From positions 1 through 64,000 of the forward strand of contig NZ_JAJUFQ010000010.1 of NCBI RefSeq assembly GCF_029263665.1: a stretch of 64,000 nucleotides of DNA, written 5' to 3'. Shown piece by piece: positions 1-9,177 of this stretch (position 1 is its first letter; each line of letters begins with the position of its first letter). Both the position numbers and the translations under genes were made by a program. Under the pieces are notes generated by a model. That model was given only the letters and a program-made list of their open reading frames with translations. It was not told where the DNA came from and ran no database searches. Origin of the DNA: Halomonas sp. Its GTDB lineage: Bacteria; Pseudomonadota; Gammaproteobacteria; Pseudomonadales; Halomonadaceae.

Positions 1-505
1 CGACTATGATGCCGAGCTACTGGGAGCCGTGGAAGCGGTCAACAACCGCCAGAAGCAGACGCTGTTCACCAAGTTGTCGAATGCTTTCGATGGCAATCTG
101 AAAGGGCGCACCATCGCCGTCTGGGGATTGTCATTCAAGCCTAATACCGATGATATGCGTGATGCCCCGAGCCGCACTCTGATGGAAGCCTTGTGGCAAG
201 CGGGCGCGAAGGTTCAGGCCTATGACCCGGAAGCGATGCGCGAGTGCCGTCGTATCTACGGCGAGCGTGATGATCTTGTACTGGCCGGAGATCGTGTCCA
301 GGCTGTCAAAGGCGCGGATGCCCTGGTGATCTGTACTGAGTGGAAGGAGTTCCGTTCCGTCGATTTCCATTGGCTCAAGGAGCAATTGGCCATGCCGGTG
401 ATCGTGGATGGACGCAACCTCTATGATACGGAAGTTGTCCATGATGCAGGACTAATGTATTTTGGGGTGGGAAGAGGGGACTCTTTAGGCGGTAGTAGTC
501 GTTAG
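1..505 (+). CDS. ugd: UDP-glucose 6-dehydrogenase, C-terminal part (cut by window edge)
   Basis: The reading frame is open from the first bases, so only the last ~167 residues are present. They form the C-terminal UDP-binding domain of the UDP-glucose/GDP-mannose dehydrogenase family. The conserved stretch GLSFKPNTDDMRDAPS (about 40 residues into the visible part) has the KPNTDDMR form typical of UDP-glucose dehydrogenase rather than GDP-mannose dehydrogenase. The enzyme oxidises UDP-glucose twice with NAD+ to UDP-glucuronate in the cytoplasm. The UDP-glucuronate 4-epimerase gene at 11398 would use that product. A strong hairpin lies about 30 bases after the stop. The family call is firm; the exact substrate is inferred. 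Confidence 0.88.
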   Translation, partial: DYDAELLGAVEAVNNRQKQTLFTKLSNAFDGNLKGRTIAVWGLSFKPNTDDMRDAPSRTLMEALWQAGAKVQAYDPEAMRECRRIYGERDDLVLAGDRVQAVKGADALVICTEWKEFRSVDFHWLKEQLAMPVIVDGRNLYDTEVVHDAGLMYFGVGRGDSLGGSSR

Positions 506-532
506 TTCTCTATATCCGGAAGAGCCTATTAA

Positions 533-575
533 CTAGTTTCTTCACACATTTCAGTATTGGGTGTGAAGAAACTAG
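533..575. terminator. 15-bp-arm hairpin after ugd
   Basis: Perfect inverted repeat with arms at 533-547 and 561-575 and a 13-base loop. It starts 28 bases after the ugd stop. On the + strand it is followed by an A-run rather than a T-run, so it is not a textbook intrinsic terminator. It marks the border between the GC-rich ugd gene and the AT-rich DNA that follows. Confidence 0.5.
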
Positions 576-805
576 AAAAAATTCATATTAATTATTACCC
601 TTCGTTTGATATATTTATTATTTTCTCGGTATGAAATAATCTTGATGATCTCCGAAAATTCATATGCTTTATGAGATAAAAAGAATGAGTTTTTTACTTG
701 ATTTTTAAGTGTAGAATAATTAAAAATATGTGATACAGCTCGCTGATATATAGATAAGAATTTTTATAATTAATTACGTGCTGTTTAGAATTCGCAGGGT
801 AGGCT
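576..805. other. AT-rich gene-free spacer
   Basis: Strongly AT-rich intergenic DNA between the ugd hairpin and the asparagine-synthase-like gene. No credible open frame. It presumably holds the promoter of the downstream gene, but several AT-rich hexamers compete and none stands out. Its base composition matches the following gene, not the rest of the window. Confidence 0.5.
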
Positions 806-2509
806 ATGGAATTCGTTTATTTTGACTCAGAAAATCCTCCGACTGCATCATTTTTCTCTGGGTATGGATTTATAGATAACAAGTTTATTATATCAAATAA
901 GTTGTCAGAAATGGAAGTGTCAAGCGGTAATGATGGCGCATATGTTACATGTAGAGTTGATAAAGACTCCATATGCTTTGGTGTCGATTGGATGGGAGCA
1001 GGTCGCTGGTTTTATTACAAAGACAATGAAGATTTAAATTTTTGGGCGGTAAGCAATAGCTTATGGATGCTAATAGAGAGGCTTTCACAGAGCGGGAAAA
1101 AGCTGACTCCTGATGGAGCCATGATAAAGCTGTGGGGGTACAGGGGAGCATTTGTTGAGCAAATGCAATCAAATGATACCATTATATCAGAGATAAAGCT
1201 TGCATCTAGATGGGAAGATATAAATATTATCGAAGGAAATAACTTTTCAGATAAAATCAGTCTTGTAGAGAGAAGAAAAATAAATGATATGCCTATTTCT
1301 TACAAAGATGCACTTAAGGCTTATCTGTGTGAGACAGAGAAGCGCTTGCGCTCACTAGCATTATCAAAGACTCTTTTGAAATTCGATCTTTCTGGTGGCC
1401 TAGATTCAAGGACTACTTTTGCATTTGCAAGCTATATGGTAAAGGCTGACAGTTCTCTGAAAAATAATATTTCTATATTTTCAAATCCAGGTGAACGGCA
1501 TGCAGTCGATTTCATGATTGCAAATAAGATTGCGTCTGAACGAGGGATGAAACTTACCAAGTCACGGAAAAGTCCTGCAAAAATTTCTTCAGGTGTAACA
1601 CCTCTTAGAAACTGGGAGTTAAACCGGTTAGGCCAATATACGCTTACTCGAATGATCCCCGCAGCAGGCATTGATGTAGGACAAGCTAAGATATCGGGAG
1701 CAGGGGGAGAAAGTTATCGCCAATTTTGGGAAAAATGGGGAGCTGATTTCTATGAACTTCTTCATAATCGTCGCAGCTTTCTGTTTAGACCGATCAAAGA
1801 TACTGATGCTGTTGCTAAGAGAGTAAGTCGCTCGGTAGACAGGATGAGGTCATATTATCCAAAATTTCTCAATGAATTAAACTCTCACTATCGTGAATTT
1901 AGATCTAGAATGCATATGGGTATTCCTGCAACTGAAGACCTTCTGCTTCATCCACTTTCTGGTAGCAAAATGGATGCTCTTGCAGATGCCTCCCCTGAGT
2001 CTTATTTCAACAATCGTCAAGTATATTTTGATATAATCGCAAATCTGGATTATAATCTTTTGGAGACCGAGTTTGATGATCCCAATAAGGGGCCATCTGA
2101 GGATAATATTAAAAATATCACCTATGTTGACTTTTCACCTTCTTTAGAGCTGTATGAAAAGATGGTAATAAATACATTAGATGAAGACATAGTAAAGCCT
2201 GAGCAAAAAAAAGAAGCAATTAAGGAGCTATGTGATACTGTTTTATATGCTAGAGCATCACTTCCTTGCGATTATAGTGTAAAAGGTAGCTATGTTGATG
2301 AAATGCTGAGTAAACTGATAGAGTTAGGAGAACTTGAAAAACAGTCAGAAATGCAGCCTCTTCAATATGTTTACTTAGTCGACAAACTTAGTGCACTTGT
2401 CGATTTAAGAAGTGAGTATCACGATACCAATAGGTTTAAAAATAGATTTGAGAATGTTTTTTTAGCATTGAAATATAAATTTAAAAAACATATGAATAGA
2501 TTTTTTTAA
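806..2509 (+). CDS. Asparagine-synthase-like (PP-loop ATPase) protein, AT-rich
   Basis: 567 residues. The clearest motif is the PP-loop SGGLDSR at about residues 196-202, the ATP-pyrophosphatase signature of the asparagine synthase family. The N-terminal ~150 residues resemble a class II glutaminase fold (FGVDWMGAGRWFYY), but residue 2 is Glu and not the catalytic Cys, so glutamine hydrolysis is unlikely. In polysaccharide clusters such proteins are often thought to amidate sugar acids, or may be inactive; that role is inference. The gene is very AT-rich, with codons ending in A/T, unlike its neighbours, which suggests acquisition from another source. A start at 806 is supported by an AGGG stretch about 8 bases upstream. 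Confidence 0.75.
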   Translation: MEFVYFDSENPPTASFFSGYGFIDNKFIISNKLSEMEVSSGNDGAYVTCRVDKDSICFGVDWMGAGRWFYYKDNEDLNFWAVSNSLWMLIERLSQSGKKLTPDGAMIKLWGYRGAFVEQMQSNDTIISEIKLASRWEDINIIEGNNFSDKISLVERRKINDMPISYKDALKAYLCETEKRLRSLALSKTLLKFDLSGGLDSRTTFAFASYMVKADSSLKNNISIFSNPGERHAVDFMIANKIASERGMKLTKSRKSPAKISSGVTPLRNWELNRLGQYTLTRMIPAAGIDVGQAKISGAGGESYRQFWEKWGADFYELLHNRRSFLFRPIKDTDAVAKRVSRSVDRMRSYYPKFLNELNSHYREFRSRMHMGIPATEDLLLHPLSGSKMDALADASPESYFNNRQVYFDIIANLDYNLLETEFDDPNKGPSEDNIKNITYVDFSPSLELYEKMVINTLDEDIVKPEQKKEAIKELCDTVLYARASLPCDYSVKGSYVDEMLSKLIELGELEKQSEMQPLQYVYLVDKLSALVDLRSEYHDTNRFKNRFENVFLALKYKFKKHMNRFF

Positions 2510-2749
2510 ATTTTCATTGACACGATTTATAGAAATATTGTTATCATATCATAGTATTTTACGAATGTGTGATAAGTGATCAGTTTACTTTGTTTTATTC
2601 TTTTATTCTCTATTACAGAGTTTATTTGGATTTAAGTCTGGGAAGGCGTTACTTCTTCACCGGGCTATTTTTATGTGTGTGGCTGTCTGCTCAGCCACCT
2701 TTGGTGGGCCCTCACTTTGTTTCTGACAACCTAAGGTCGGTAGCCTTTC
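2510..2749. other. Composition-transition spacer
   Basis: 240 bases passing from AT-rich to GC-rich DNA, i.e. the right border of the low-GC insert carrying the asparagine-synthase-like gene. A short open frame covering 2569-2877 overlaps the next gene and shows no protein-like features. I see no convincing gene here. Confidence 0.5.
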
Positions 2750-4090
2750 ATGCAGATGTCGTTCAAGCACGTTGTCTTTCCAGATACTTTGCCATTCAGC
2801 TATCCCCCCTTGTGGTTGCGGGGCTTGGGGATGTTGTCGCTGGTGCTTTTCGCTGCACTGCAGTTTGCGCTGCGTGATGTAGGGGGAAAGGCGGAGTCGC
2901 TGATGGCATTGCTGGGGCTTGGTGCGTTGCTCTGGTACGGCAAGGGAATACGGGGTTCGGGGGCATTGTGGCTGCTGTTGGCGGTAATCCTGGTGCAGTG
3001 TCTGTCATGGGGGCTTGGCTATTTGCACCATCCTGAATGGGTGGCGGATAACCCGCAGGTAGACCGCCTGGCCAAGCTATTCATCTTTGTTGCCATTGCC
3101 TGGTGGCTTGCGGGTAGTACACGCCTGACATTCTGGATATGGGGACTGGCCGTAGTAGGGTTCGTGCTTTCCACCTTTACCCATGATGGTGCCTTGCAGG
3201 AATGGTGGGCAGGTTTTCATGGGCAGCGTGCCGGCTTCGGGGTGCGCAACGAGCAGCATGGGGCGATGTTGTTTGGTGTGGTGTTGCTTGGCCTGGTGGT
3301 ATTTGCTCCCCGCTGTTTGCGCTATCGATCCGCATGGAGCTGGCTAAGCCGTGTTGGCTGGGGGCTGTTGGTTGTCATTGCATTGTGCGGTGTGCTCATC
3401 GGCCAGACACGTGCTGTCTGGCTGGGATTGATACTCTCTCTTGGTATTGTGCTGGTGCTATGGCTGGTGTACCTGGCCCGCCAGCAGTCAGGCAAGGTTG
3501 CTATCAGGGCGTTGAGCCTGAGTCTGCTGGTTGTCGGAGTCCTTGCACTTGCGGGTATATGGTTGGCACAGGACCTGCTGGTGGAGCGAGTTGCCAAGGA
3601 AGCGGATGTGATTGCCCAGTTGGCCGCTGGCGAAATTCATGACGTACCTTACAGCAGCATCGGTATTCGTATTCATACCTGGATTGCAGCAACGGAATGG
3701 ATTGCTGAACGCCCATTTGTCGGCTGGGGTGGGGAAGGACGTGGCCTAGTGATTGAACATACCCCCTGGTTGCCGGATTTCGTCAAGCAGCATTATGGTC
3801 ATCTGCACAATTATTTTCTCGAAATCTGGGTCGCCTACGGTCTGATCGGTGTGCTGGTCATTGCCACCTTGGCCGGTTGGATCGGCTGGGCTACCTGGAA
3901 AGCCTGGCGGGCGGGCGTCATGCCAACGGATATGGCACTATTCGGTGCCGCTTTCTTTGTCTACTGGATGGTGCTGAACCAGTTCGAATCCTATGATTCC
4001 TTCTGGACGGGAGTTTTCGTTCATAACATTATCGTGGGTGGCCTGGTAACGCACTATTGGCGCTTGATTGCTGGGCAGCAAAAAACTTGA
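2750..4090 (+). CDS. O-antigen ligase/polymerase family membrane protein (Wzy_C)
   Basis: 446 residues with about ten hydrophobic segments spread along the protein. A periplasmic loop lies at roughly residues 280-350, followed by the HLHNYFLEIWVAYGLIG segment typical of the Wzy_C / O-antigen ligase family (PF04932-like). Family members either ligate O-antigen to lipid A-core (WaaL) or polymerise repeat units (Wzy) at the periplasmic face of the inner membrane. Sequence alone does not separate the two. Neighbouring glycosyltransferases and the LPS-kinase-like gene fit either. A second Met two codons in could be the start. The gene ends against a bidirectional terminator shared with the convergent PIG-L gene. 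Confidence 0.8.
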   Translation: MQMSFKHVVFPDTLPFSYPPLWLRGLGMLSLVLFAALQFALRDVGGKAESLMALLGLGALLWYGKGIRGSGALWLLLAVILVQCLSWGLGYLHHPEWVADNPQVDRLAKLFIFVAIAWWLAGSTRLTFWIWGLAVVGFVLSTFTHDGALQEWWAGFHGQRAGFGVRNEQHGAMLFGVVLLGLVVFAPRCLRYRSAWSWLSRVGWGLLVVIALCGVLIGQTRAVWLGLILSLGIVLVLWLVYLARQQSGKVAIRALSLSLLVVGVLALAGIWLAQDLLVERVAKEADVIAQLAAGEIHDVPYSSIGIRIHTWIAATEWIAERPFVGWGGEGRGLVIEHTPWLPDFVKQHYGHLHNYFLEIWVAYGLIGVLVIATLAGWIGWATWKAWRAGVMPTDMALFGAAFFVYWMVLNQFESYDSFWTGVFVHNIIVGGLVTHYWRLIAGQQKT

Positions 4091-4105
4091 TCCGCCCACG
4101 AGATT

Positions 4106-4137
4106 AAAAAAAGGCCAGCCCCAAGCTGGCCTTTTTT
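4106..4137. terminator. Bidirectional intrinsic terminator
   Basis: 7-bp GC stem (4113-4119 with 4125-4131), flanked by a 7-base A-run on the left and a 6-base T-run on the right. It can therefore end transcription from both the ligase gene (+) and the convergent PIG-L gene (-). Confidence 0.9.
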
Positions 4138-4188
4138 GTAATGGTATTAGTGATACGTTGATCCTTACTTAAATTCCGGCGACTGTTT

Positions 4189-5490
4189 CTATGCTTGCTG
4201 GTTCAGGTGGCTCATGAATGTTTCTGCTGTCACCTCGGTAAAATTCTCCTGAGCCTTCAGGTGGGTTCTGAAGTAATCGTGCTCACCGAAGCTTGCCCGG
4301 GTGGATTTCGGGAGGCCGCTCAGACGCCATGCCAACCATTGTTTGAGGGCCTTGTCGAGGCGAGTGCGTGCGCGGAGGTCATGCATGCTATCCATGGCAA
4401 CGGCCTTTTCGCGGATAGCTTCCGTATCAAGTGGTTCGCTGAATATCCGTGAGGAGAGTAGGCCTTGCCTATTGGCGGCAACTGGCCATAAGCCGGCAGC
4501 GGCAAATACAGGACCGCGCGGGAACCCTCGAACGCCCTTCAGATGGTTGGCATACAGCAATACACGTTGTGGCTGATGCTGGCTCTGGGCCATGGCCTGT
4601 GCCAGCCAGCTGGCCGCGGCCTGGTGATCCTTGTGTGGATCGATATCCGGATGAGTGACGACCAGAGTGGTAGGGCGAATGTCATCGAGCAAGGCGGTCA
4701 GGTCGGCCAATAGGTGATTGCCACAGTTGATAGCGGGTGACTGATCGCTGGCAAGTGGCTTGTGGTTCCAGCGTCGGAAATCACTGACGGATATGCCGGA
4801 AGCCCCATGTGAGGGAATCTCCTTGTCCGGCTCGGCCAGCATGGCACTCAAGGTATCATTGAAATACCCCAGCATGACGAGTTGCTCAGCAGGTACCCCT
4901 GCCAGTAGAGGAGTGGTGGCGCTGTTCCAGGTACGGATATGACCTTTGCGGCGACAGGCGACGCCCAGGTCGTCATCCAGTTGGGGAAGGTACTGTTTGT
5001 CCAGGCGCTTGAGGGTTTCACCTGCGGTCAGGGTCACAATCCAGGTGTTCTTTGCGTAATGCTGATACAGGCCGAAGGCTGCCAGTTCAGCATCGTCTGG
5101 ATGAGGCGCGATGATCATCAATGGCCCATCTTCCAGCGGTGGGCGTTTGAAGCCCAGCAGGCGCATCTCTCGGTCGAGTGTGCAGTGCACCTTGCGTAGT
5201 TTGATGGCATCGAAGGAGTGAATGCCGGTCAGATTGAGCAAGCGCTTGCCAGTCTCATTGCACTCAAAGTATTGCGTGAAGCGAATCTGGCCGTTTTCTG
5301 CTGTGGTGACACCAGGTAGCTTCCATCGTCCTCCTGCATGATATGTCACTTCCAGCAGCCAGGTGGCTGTCCCCATGGAGGTAACATCACCCTGCTTGTC
5401 GTCAATGCTCAATCGGCCTTGGTGATCAATCCTGGCGGGAAAGACAACATCAGGGGTGAGGGGCAGAGAATGATCACGCCGGATGGGCAT
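4189..5490 (-). CDS. PIG-L family deacetylase
   Basis: 433 residues from the Met at 5490. The open frame extends further upstream, but that part lies inside the preceding glycosyltransferase gene. PIG-L zinc-hydrolase motifs are clear: APHPDDAELAAFG in the central part and HPDIDPHKDH further on, supplying the metal-binding His and Asp residues. Members deacetylate N-acetylglucosamine-type sugars on glycans, lipids or small thiols. Here a role on a sugar of the surface polysaccharide is likely from context. The N-terminal ~130 residues are extra and not recognised. The start overlaps the end of the upstream glycosyltransferase by 17 bases, so the two are probably translationally coupled. Confidence 0.85.
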   Translation of the reverse strand: MPIRRDHSLPLTPDVVFPARIDHQGRLSIDDKQGDVTSMGTATWLLEVTYHAGGRWKLPGVTTAENGQIRFTQYFECNETGKRLLNLTGIHSFDAIKLRKVHCTLDREMRLLGFKRPPLEDGPLMIIAPHPDDAELAAFGLYQHYAKNTWIVTLTAGETLKRLDKQYLPQLDDDLGVACRRKGHIRTWNSATTPLLAGVPAEQLVMLGYFNDTLSAMLAEPDKEIPSHGASGISVSDFRRWNHKPLASDQSPAINCGNHLLADLTALLDDIRPTTLVVTHPDIDPHKDHQAAASWLAQAMAQSQHQPQRVLLYANHLKGVRGFPRGPVFAAAGLWPVAANRQGLLSSRIFSEPLDTEAIREKAVAMDSMHDLRARTRLDKALKQWLAWRLSGLPKSTRASFGEHDYFRTHLKAQENFTEVTAETFMSHLNQQA

Positions 5491-6661
5491 GTGGTGCCTC
5501 CATGGCAAGGGAAGTGAGTGCCAATAATTGTCGGATGATGATGGCTTCGGTGAAAGGGGCAACCCAGGCTTCCTGGACCGGCATCGGGTGTGAGACGGCC
5601 TCCAACATTTTTTCCGCCAGCGCTTGCTCATCGGGAGCTGCCAACAGGCGATGCTGATCCCCTCTCAGTACTTCACGAATGCCTCCAGGAACGTCGCAGG
5701 CAACACAGGGGGTGCCCAAGGCAAGCGCCTCGATCAGGACAAGGCCCAAGCCTTCGAAATTGGAACTCAGCACAAAGGCATCCGCCTGCTTGACCCATGG
5801 GTAGGGATTGGATTGGCTACCCAGGAAGTGCACCTTGTGGCTCAGCCCGAGTGCTTCACTCAACACTTCTAGTGCAGCGCGCTCCGAACCATCACCGATG
5901 ATTACGAGGTCATGCTTCAGGCCATGCTCGACTGCGATCTGGTAAGCATGCAGCAGGCGGCGCTGGTTCTTGACGGGTACCAGTCGACCAACATGCACGA
6001 GATAGGGGGGCTCGAAGGAAGGAGTGGTTGGCTGCAAAGCCTGCTGCTGAATGTGCTCCACGGGCACTGCATTGTAGAGTACCTCGCTTCTGGTCAAAGT
6101 AACATTCTGGCAGCGAAGGTATTCAAGGAGTTGCTGCTGCACGCCCTGGGAAACACACAGGACTTGCTTGTCCTGATATAGCGCACGTGTCAGCCAGCGT
6201 CCTCTACGGTTGTGCGGGAAGCGTCCGGTGACGGATTCCACCACGCGCCAGGCGCGAGGATCGTTGAATTCCCCGAGGCTTTCGAAGGCACCCTGGCCAC
6301 GGATGAGTATCAGGTCCAGATGTCCATACTGCTGTTCCAGGGCGTGGACGAAGCGAGCAAAGGCCATGCTGCAGCGTTTGCTTCGCCAGACGAATCCAGA
6401 CCCTTTGACAAGAGGGCTGAGCACGAGGCGCTCGGCCGCATGCATGACCAAGCCCCAGCCGCGTCGGCTGATGCGGTCGACATCAAGACAATGCACTGTC
6501 ACTTGTGCGGGCATTTCCTGCTGCATGCCACCCTTCAGCACGAGGAGATGAACATCGTGGCCAGCCTTGGCCAATGCGCAGGCAAGTGTGCGAGTCGCTT
6601 GTTCAATACCTCCGGTGCCCATGCGGCGTAAGGCCAATAGGAAACGCTTTCGGTCCGTCAT
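5474..6661 (-). CDS. Glycosyltransferase, GT4 type
   Basis: About 395 residues with the GT-B fold pattern. The N-terminal glycine-rich start (LRRMGTGGIEQATRTLACALAKAGHDVHLLVLKGG) is the acceptor-side domain. The C-terminal domain has VHVGRLVPVKNQRRLL and FVLSSNFEGLGLVLIEALALGTP, the E-x7-E nucleotide-sugar-binding motif of GT4 retaining transferases. It would add a sugar from an NDP donor to a growing glycan on the cytoplasmic side. The Met at 6661 is preferred because homologues begin close to this glycine-rich region; an upstream extension to 6727 is open but looks unlike protein. It is divergent from the glycosyltransferase at 6810 and operonic with the PIG-L gene. Confidence 0.87.
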   Translation of the reverse strand: MTDRKRFLLALRRMGTGGIEQATRTLACALAKAGHDVHLLVLKGGMQQEMPAQVTVHCLDVDRISRRGWGLVMHAAERLVLSPLVKGSGFVWRSKRCSMAFARFVHALEQQYGHLDLILIRGQGAFESLGEFNDPRAWRVVESVTGRFPHNRRGRWLTRALYQDKQVLCVSQGVQQQLLEYLRCQNVTLTRSEVLYNAVPVEHIQQQALQPTTPSFEPPYLVHVGRLVPVKNQRRLLHAYQIAVEHGLKHDLVIIGDGSERAALEVLSEALGLSHKVHFLGSQSNPYPWVKQADAFVLSSNFEGLGLVLIEALALGTPCVACDVPGGIREVLRGDQHRLLAAPDEQALAEKMLEAVSHPMPVQEAWVAPFTEAIIIRQLLALTSLAMEAPHAHPA

Positions 6662-6809
6662 AGCCCTGTTCTCAGGCTGTGTTTTATTATGCATGTCATA
6701 TGGGTGTTCCCTGCGCTTATACCTCAAATGAAGTATACCAAGAGGCGAGGAGGTGTAGTGGTGCTGGTAGGGGTATCATGTGGCAGCGTAGGAAAGGAGA
6801 ACGGAAAGT
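6662..6809. promoter_or_regulatory. Divergent promoter region between glycosyltransferase genes
   Basis: The 148 bases between two head-to-head glycosyltransferase genes must drive both directions. I could not pick a single convincing -35/-10 pair. The right end carries an AAAGGAGA ribosome-binding site at 6793-6800, which fixes the downstream TTG start. Confidence 0.4.
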
Positions 6810-7949
6810 TTGAGAACACTGGTTGTTGTGCGTTCCTTGACCATGGGCGGAATGCAACGCGTTGCTGTCAATCTGGCGGATGCGTTTGCTGCATCCGGCC
6901 ATGACAGCCATCTTGTCTGCTTCCGCCAGAAAGATCAGGCACTAAAGCCGAATCGGGAAGATGTGCATGTCCACTTTCTGCCACTGATGAAGCGGGCACG
7001 CATGACCGGGGTCGGCTATCTACTGGAACTGGCTGCTCGCCTGGTACTCAACCCAATATTGGGGCGAGCCCTGTTTCTGGGGACCGGTATCATGGGGGGA
7101 GTGGTCTTCCGCCGTTGGCTCAGGCGCTTTGAGCGTGAGCATGGACGAGTGGACCGTATTGTATTTCGGGGGACAGGGACGTTTGAACTGACCTGGACCT
7201 TCCGCGATTCGCGTGCGCGCTATGTGCTGGAGAATATCTTTCATCTTCGTCACACATCTCGGCGGCGCCGACTCTTTGCCCGCTTGCTCTATCATCGACG
7301 TCATCTGGTGGCGGTATCCGAAGGGGTCGCTCAGAGTGCTAGAGATGCCATGGCACTTTGGCACTTCCAGCCCAGTGGGTTGGAAGTGATTCCCAACCCA
7401 TGTCCCATGGATGTCATTCGACGCCAGATGCAGGAAGTACCTCCCGACCTTCCCCAACAACCTTATATCGTCAACGTTGCCAGGCTGGTGCCAGCCAAGG
7501 ACCAGGCATTATTGCTTGATGCCTATGCTCGCAGCGGGCTGACATTGCCCTTGGTGCTAGTGGGAGATGGCCAGGAGAGGGACGCACTACAGGCACGGGC
7601 CTCGGAACTTGGCATTGCTTCTCGCGTCATTTTTGCGGGCAATCAGCCGAATCCTTACCCTTGGATGCGACATGCGCGGCTGTTTGTGCTGAGCTCGCGC
7701 TTTGAGGGCATGGGTATTGTGCTGTTTGAGGCTTTGACTTGTGGCACACCGGTGCTGTCAGTTGACTGCCCCGGGGGAGTACGCCAGGTGCTCAAAGGGG
7801 AGCTGGAATCCTGTATTGTGCCTCGCGATGAAACTGCCCTGGCGGAGGCGATGCAGAGCGCATCGATAGGTGAAAAACCGCCGATTCGTGATGAATGGCT
7901 TGAGGACTTCCGTCCTGAGCGCGTTGCCGCAGCCTTTCTGGCATCATAG
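6810..7949 (+). CDS. Glycosyltransferase, GT4 type (TTG start)
   Basis: 379 residues. It begins with a TTG codon at 6810, nine bases after a strong AAAGGAGA site, so the unusual start is well supported. N-terminal motif VVRSLTMGGMQRVAVNLADAFA matches the Rossmann-like acceptor domain. C-terminal VARLVPAKDQALLLDAY and SSRFEGMGIVLFEALTCGTP give the E-x7-E donor-binding motif of GT4. It resembles its divergent neighbour, so the two are probably paralogues. Likely builds the LPS core or surface polysaccharide in the cytoplasm. 33 bases separate it from the next glycosyltransferase, consistent with one operon. Confidence 0.87.
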   Translation: MRTLVVVRSLTMGGMQRVAVNLADAFAASGHDSHLVCFRQKDQALKPNREDVHVHFLPLMKRARMTGVGYLLELAARLVLNPILGRALFLGTGIMGGVVFRRWLRRFEREHGRVDRIVFRGTGTFELTWTFRDSRARYVLENIFHLRHTSRRRRLFARLLYHRRHLVAVSEGVAQSARDAMALWHFQPSGLEVIPNPCPMDVIRRQMQEVPPDLPQQPYIVNVARLVPAKDQALLLDAYARSGLTLPLVLVGDGQERDALQARASELGIASRVIFAGNQPNPYPWMRHARLFVLSSRFEGMGIVLFEALTCGTPVLSVDCPGGVRQVLKGELESCIVPRDETALAEAMQSASIGEKPPIRDEWLEDFRPERVAAAFLAS

Positions 7950-7982
7950 CGTTCTGAGATTCGATCTGGAGAAGGGATATCC

Positions 7983-9110
7983 ATGCCGTCCCGTGTTGCT
8001 ACATCATCTGCGCGAAATGTTGCTGCGAACGTGCTGTTCGTTGTTGATCACCTGGATACCGGTGGGGCGCCTGTCGTTGTCAGGGACCTTATCCTGGGGA
8101 TGCAGCAGGCAGGAGCGGCTGTGACGCTGGTGATTCTGAGTGACCGACAGCGCTATACCTTCACGGACGTCGATGTGGTGCAATTGCCTTTCAAGGCCGA
8201 AGGGACTCATGAACGCTGGCAGCGTTACGCGCTGCATGCCCGGCGTCTGGATCAGTGGCTGGAAGGACAGGGGATGCGTTTCGATCTGGTGCTGGCACAC
8301 CTTCATCACGCCCATCAGGTCGTGTCGCGCACCCGGCTGGCAGGCGATGCATGGTATTGCCTGCATGCGGATCCTGTGACGGGATTTCTTGGCAACAAGC
8401 GAGGCGTGGGGCGCTGGTTGAAGCAGCGCAAGGTCAAGTCGCTGTATGAAGGGCGGAAGGTTGTGACCGTATCGCGCGGTATGTTGGAGCGTCTATGTTT
8501 CTACTTCGGTATTCGTCCCCAACCGGGAGTCGCAATACACAACCCATTGGATATTGACCGTATCAGGGAGCTGGGCCAGGCACCTGTCAATGATGTTCCG
8601 GCGGAGTATCTGCTGTATGTCGGACGCATGGATATACGCCAGAAGCGCTTTGATCGGCTGTTCGATGCCTACCAGGCGAGTGGCGTTTCCCTGCCGCTGA
8701 TTCTCGTGGGTGGTGGTAACGGACAGGCCGAGGTGGAGGCCATGGCCAAGGAAAGAGGGCTGACGAGCCAGGTACAGTTTCTGGGACATCGCGATAATCC
8801 TTACGCCTACATGCGGCGGGCAACAGCACAGTTGCTGAGTTCGGATTATGAAGGTTTTCCGTTGGTATTGCCTGAAGCATTAGCGTTGGGCACACCAGTG
8901 GTAAGTGTCGATTGTCCCTGCGGGCCTGCCGAGATTCTGCAAGACTTTCCCGAGTACCTTGTGCCGTTGAATGATACGCAAGCTTTTGCCAGGTCCATTC
9001 GTAATGTGGTGGAACGGCCGCCGGTCATTCCTGAAGATGTGTGTGATCACCTGCGTATCAGGAGCGTGGTGGAGCGCTATCTGGAATTGGCAAATCCCGC
9101 TAATGCCTGA
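7983..9110 (+). CDS. Glycosyltransferase, GT4 type
   Basis: 375 residues, preceded by a GGAGAAGGGA ribosome site. The N-terminal VVDHLDTGGAPVVVRDLILGMQ and the C-terminal VGRMDIRQKRFDRL and LSSDYEGFPLVLPEALALGTP fit GT-B/GT4 transferases. The loop CPCGPAEIL after the donor motif is a variant shared with the gene at 9898 (CPSGPKEIL), suggesting these two are closer to each other than to the CPGG-type pair upstream. Role: adds one sugar in core or polysaccharide assembly. It ends before a strong terminator and is convergent with the kinase-like gene. Confidence 0.87.
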   Translation: MPSRVATSSARNVAANVLFVVDHLDTGGAPVVVRDLILGMQQAGAAVTLVILSDRQRYTFTDVDVVQLPFKAEGTHERWQRYALHARRLDQWLEGQGMRFDLVLAHLHHAHQVVSRTRLAGDAWYCLHADPVTGFLGNKRGVGRWLKQRKVKSLYEGRKVVTVSRGMLERLCFYFGIRPQPGVAIHNPLDIDRIRELGQAPVNDVPAEYLLYVGRMDIRQKRFDRLFDAYQASGVSLPLILVGGGNGQAEVEAMAKERGLTSQVQFLGHRDNPYAYMRRATAQLLSSDYEGFPLVLPEALALGTPVVSVDCPCGPAEILQDFPEYLVPLNDTQAFARSIRNVVERPPVIPEDVCDHLRIRSVVERYLELANPANA

Positions 9111-9144
9111 TCATCACGCTCGCAAGCGTTGGCATGTTGCCTCT

Positions 9145-9177
9145 ATGGAGCCGCTATATGCGGCTCCATTGCTTTTT
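9145..9177 (+). terminator. Intrinsic terminator
   Basis: 10-bp perfect stem (9145-9154 with 9160-9169), 5-base loop, then a T-run. It ends the + strand glycosyltransferase operon and overlaps the last codons of the convergent kinase-like gene. Confidence 0.88.

Noticed and set aside
2569..2877. 102-residue frame before the ligase-family gene
   Set aside because: Overlaps the real gene out of frame and has no protein-like pattern.
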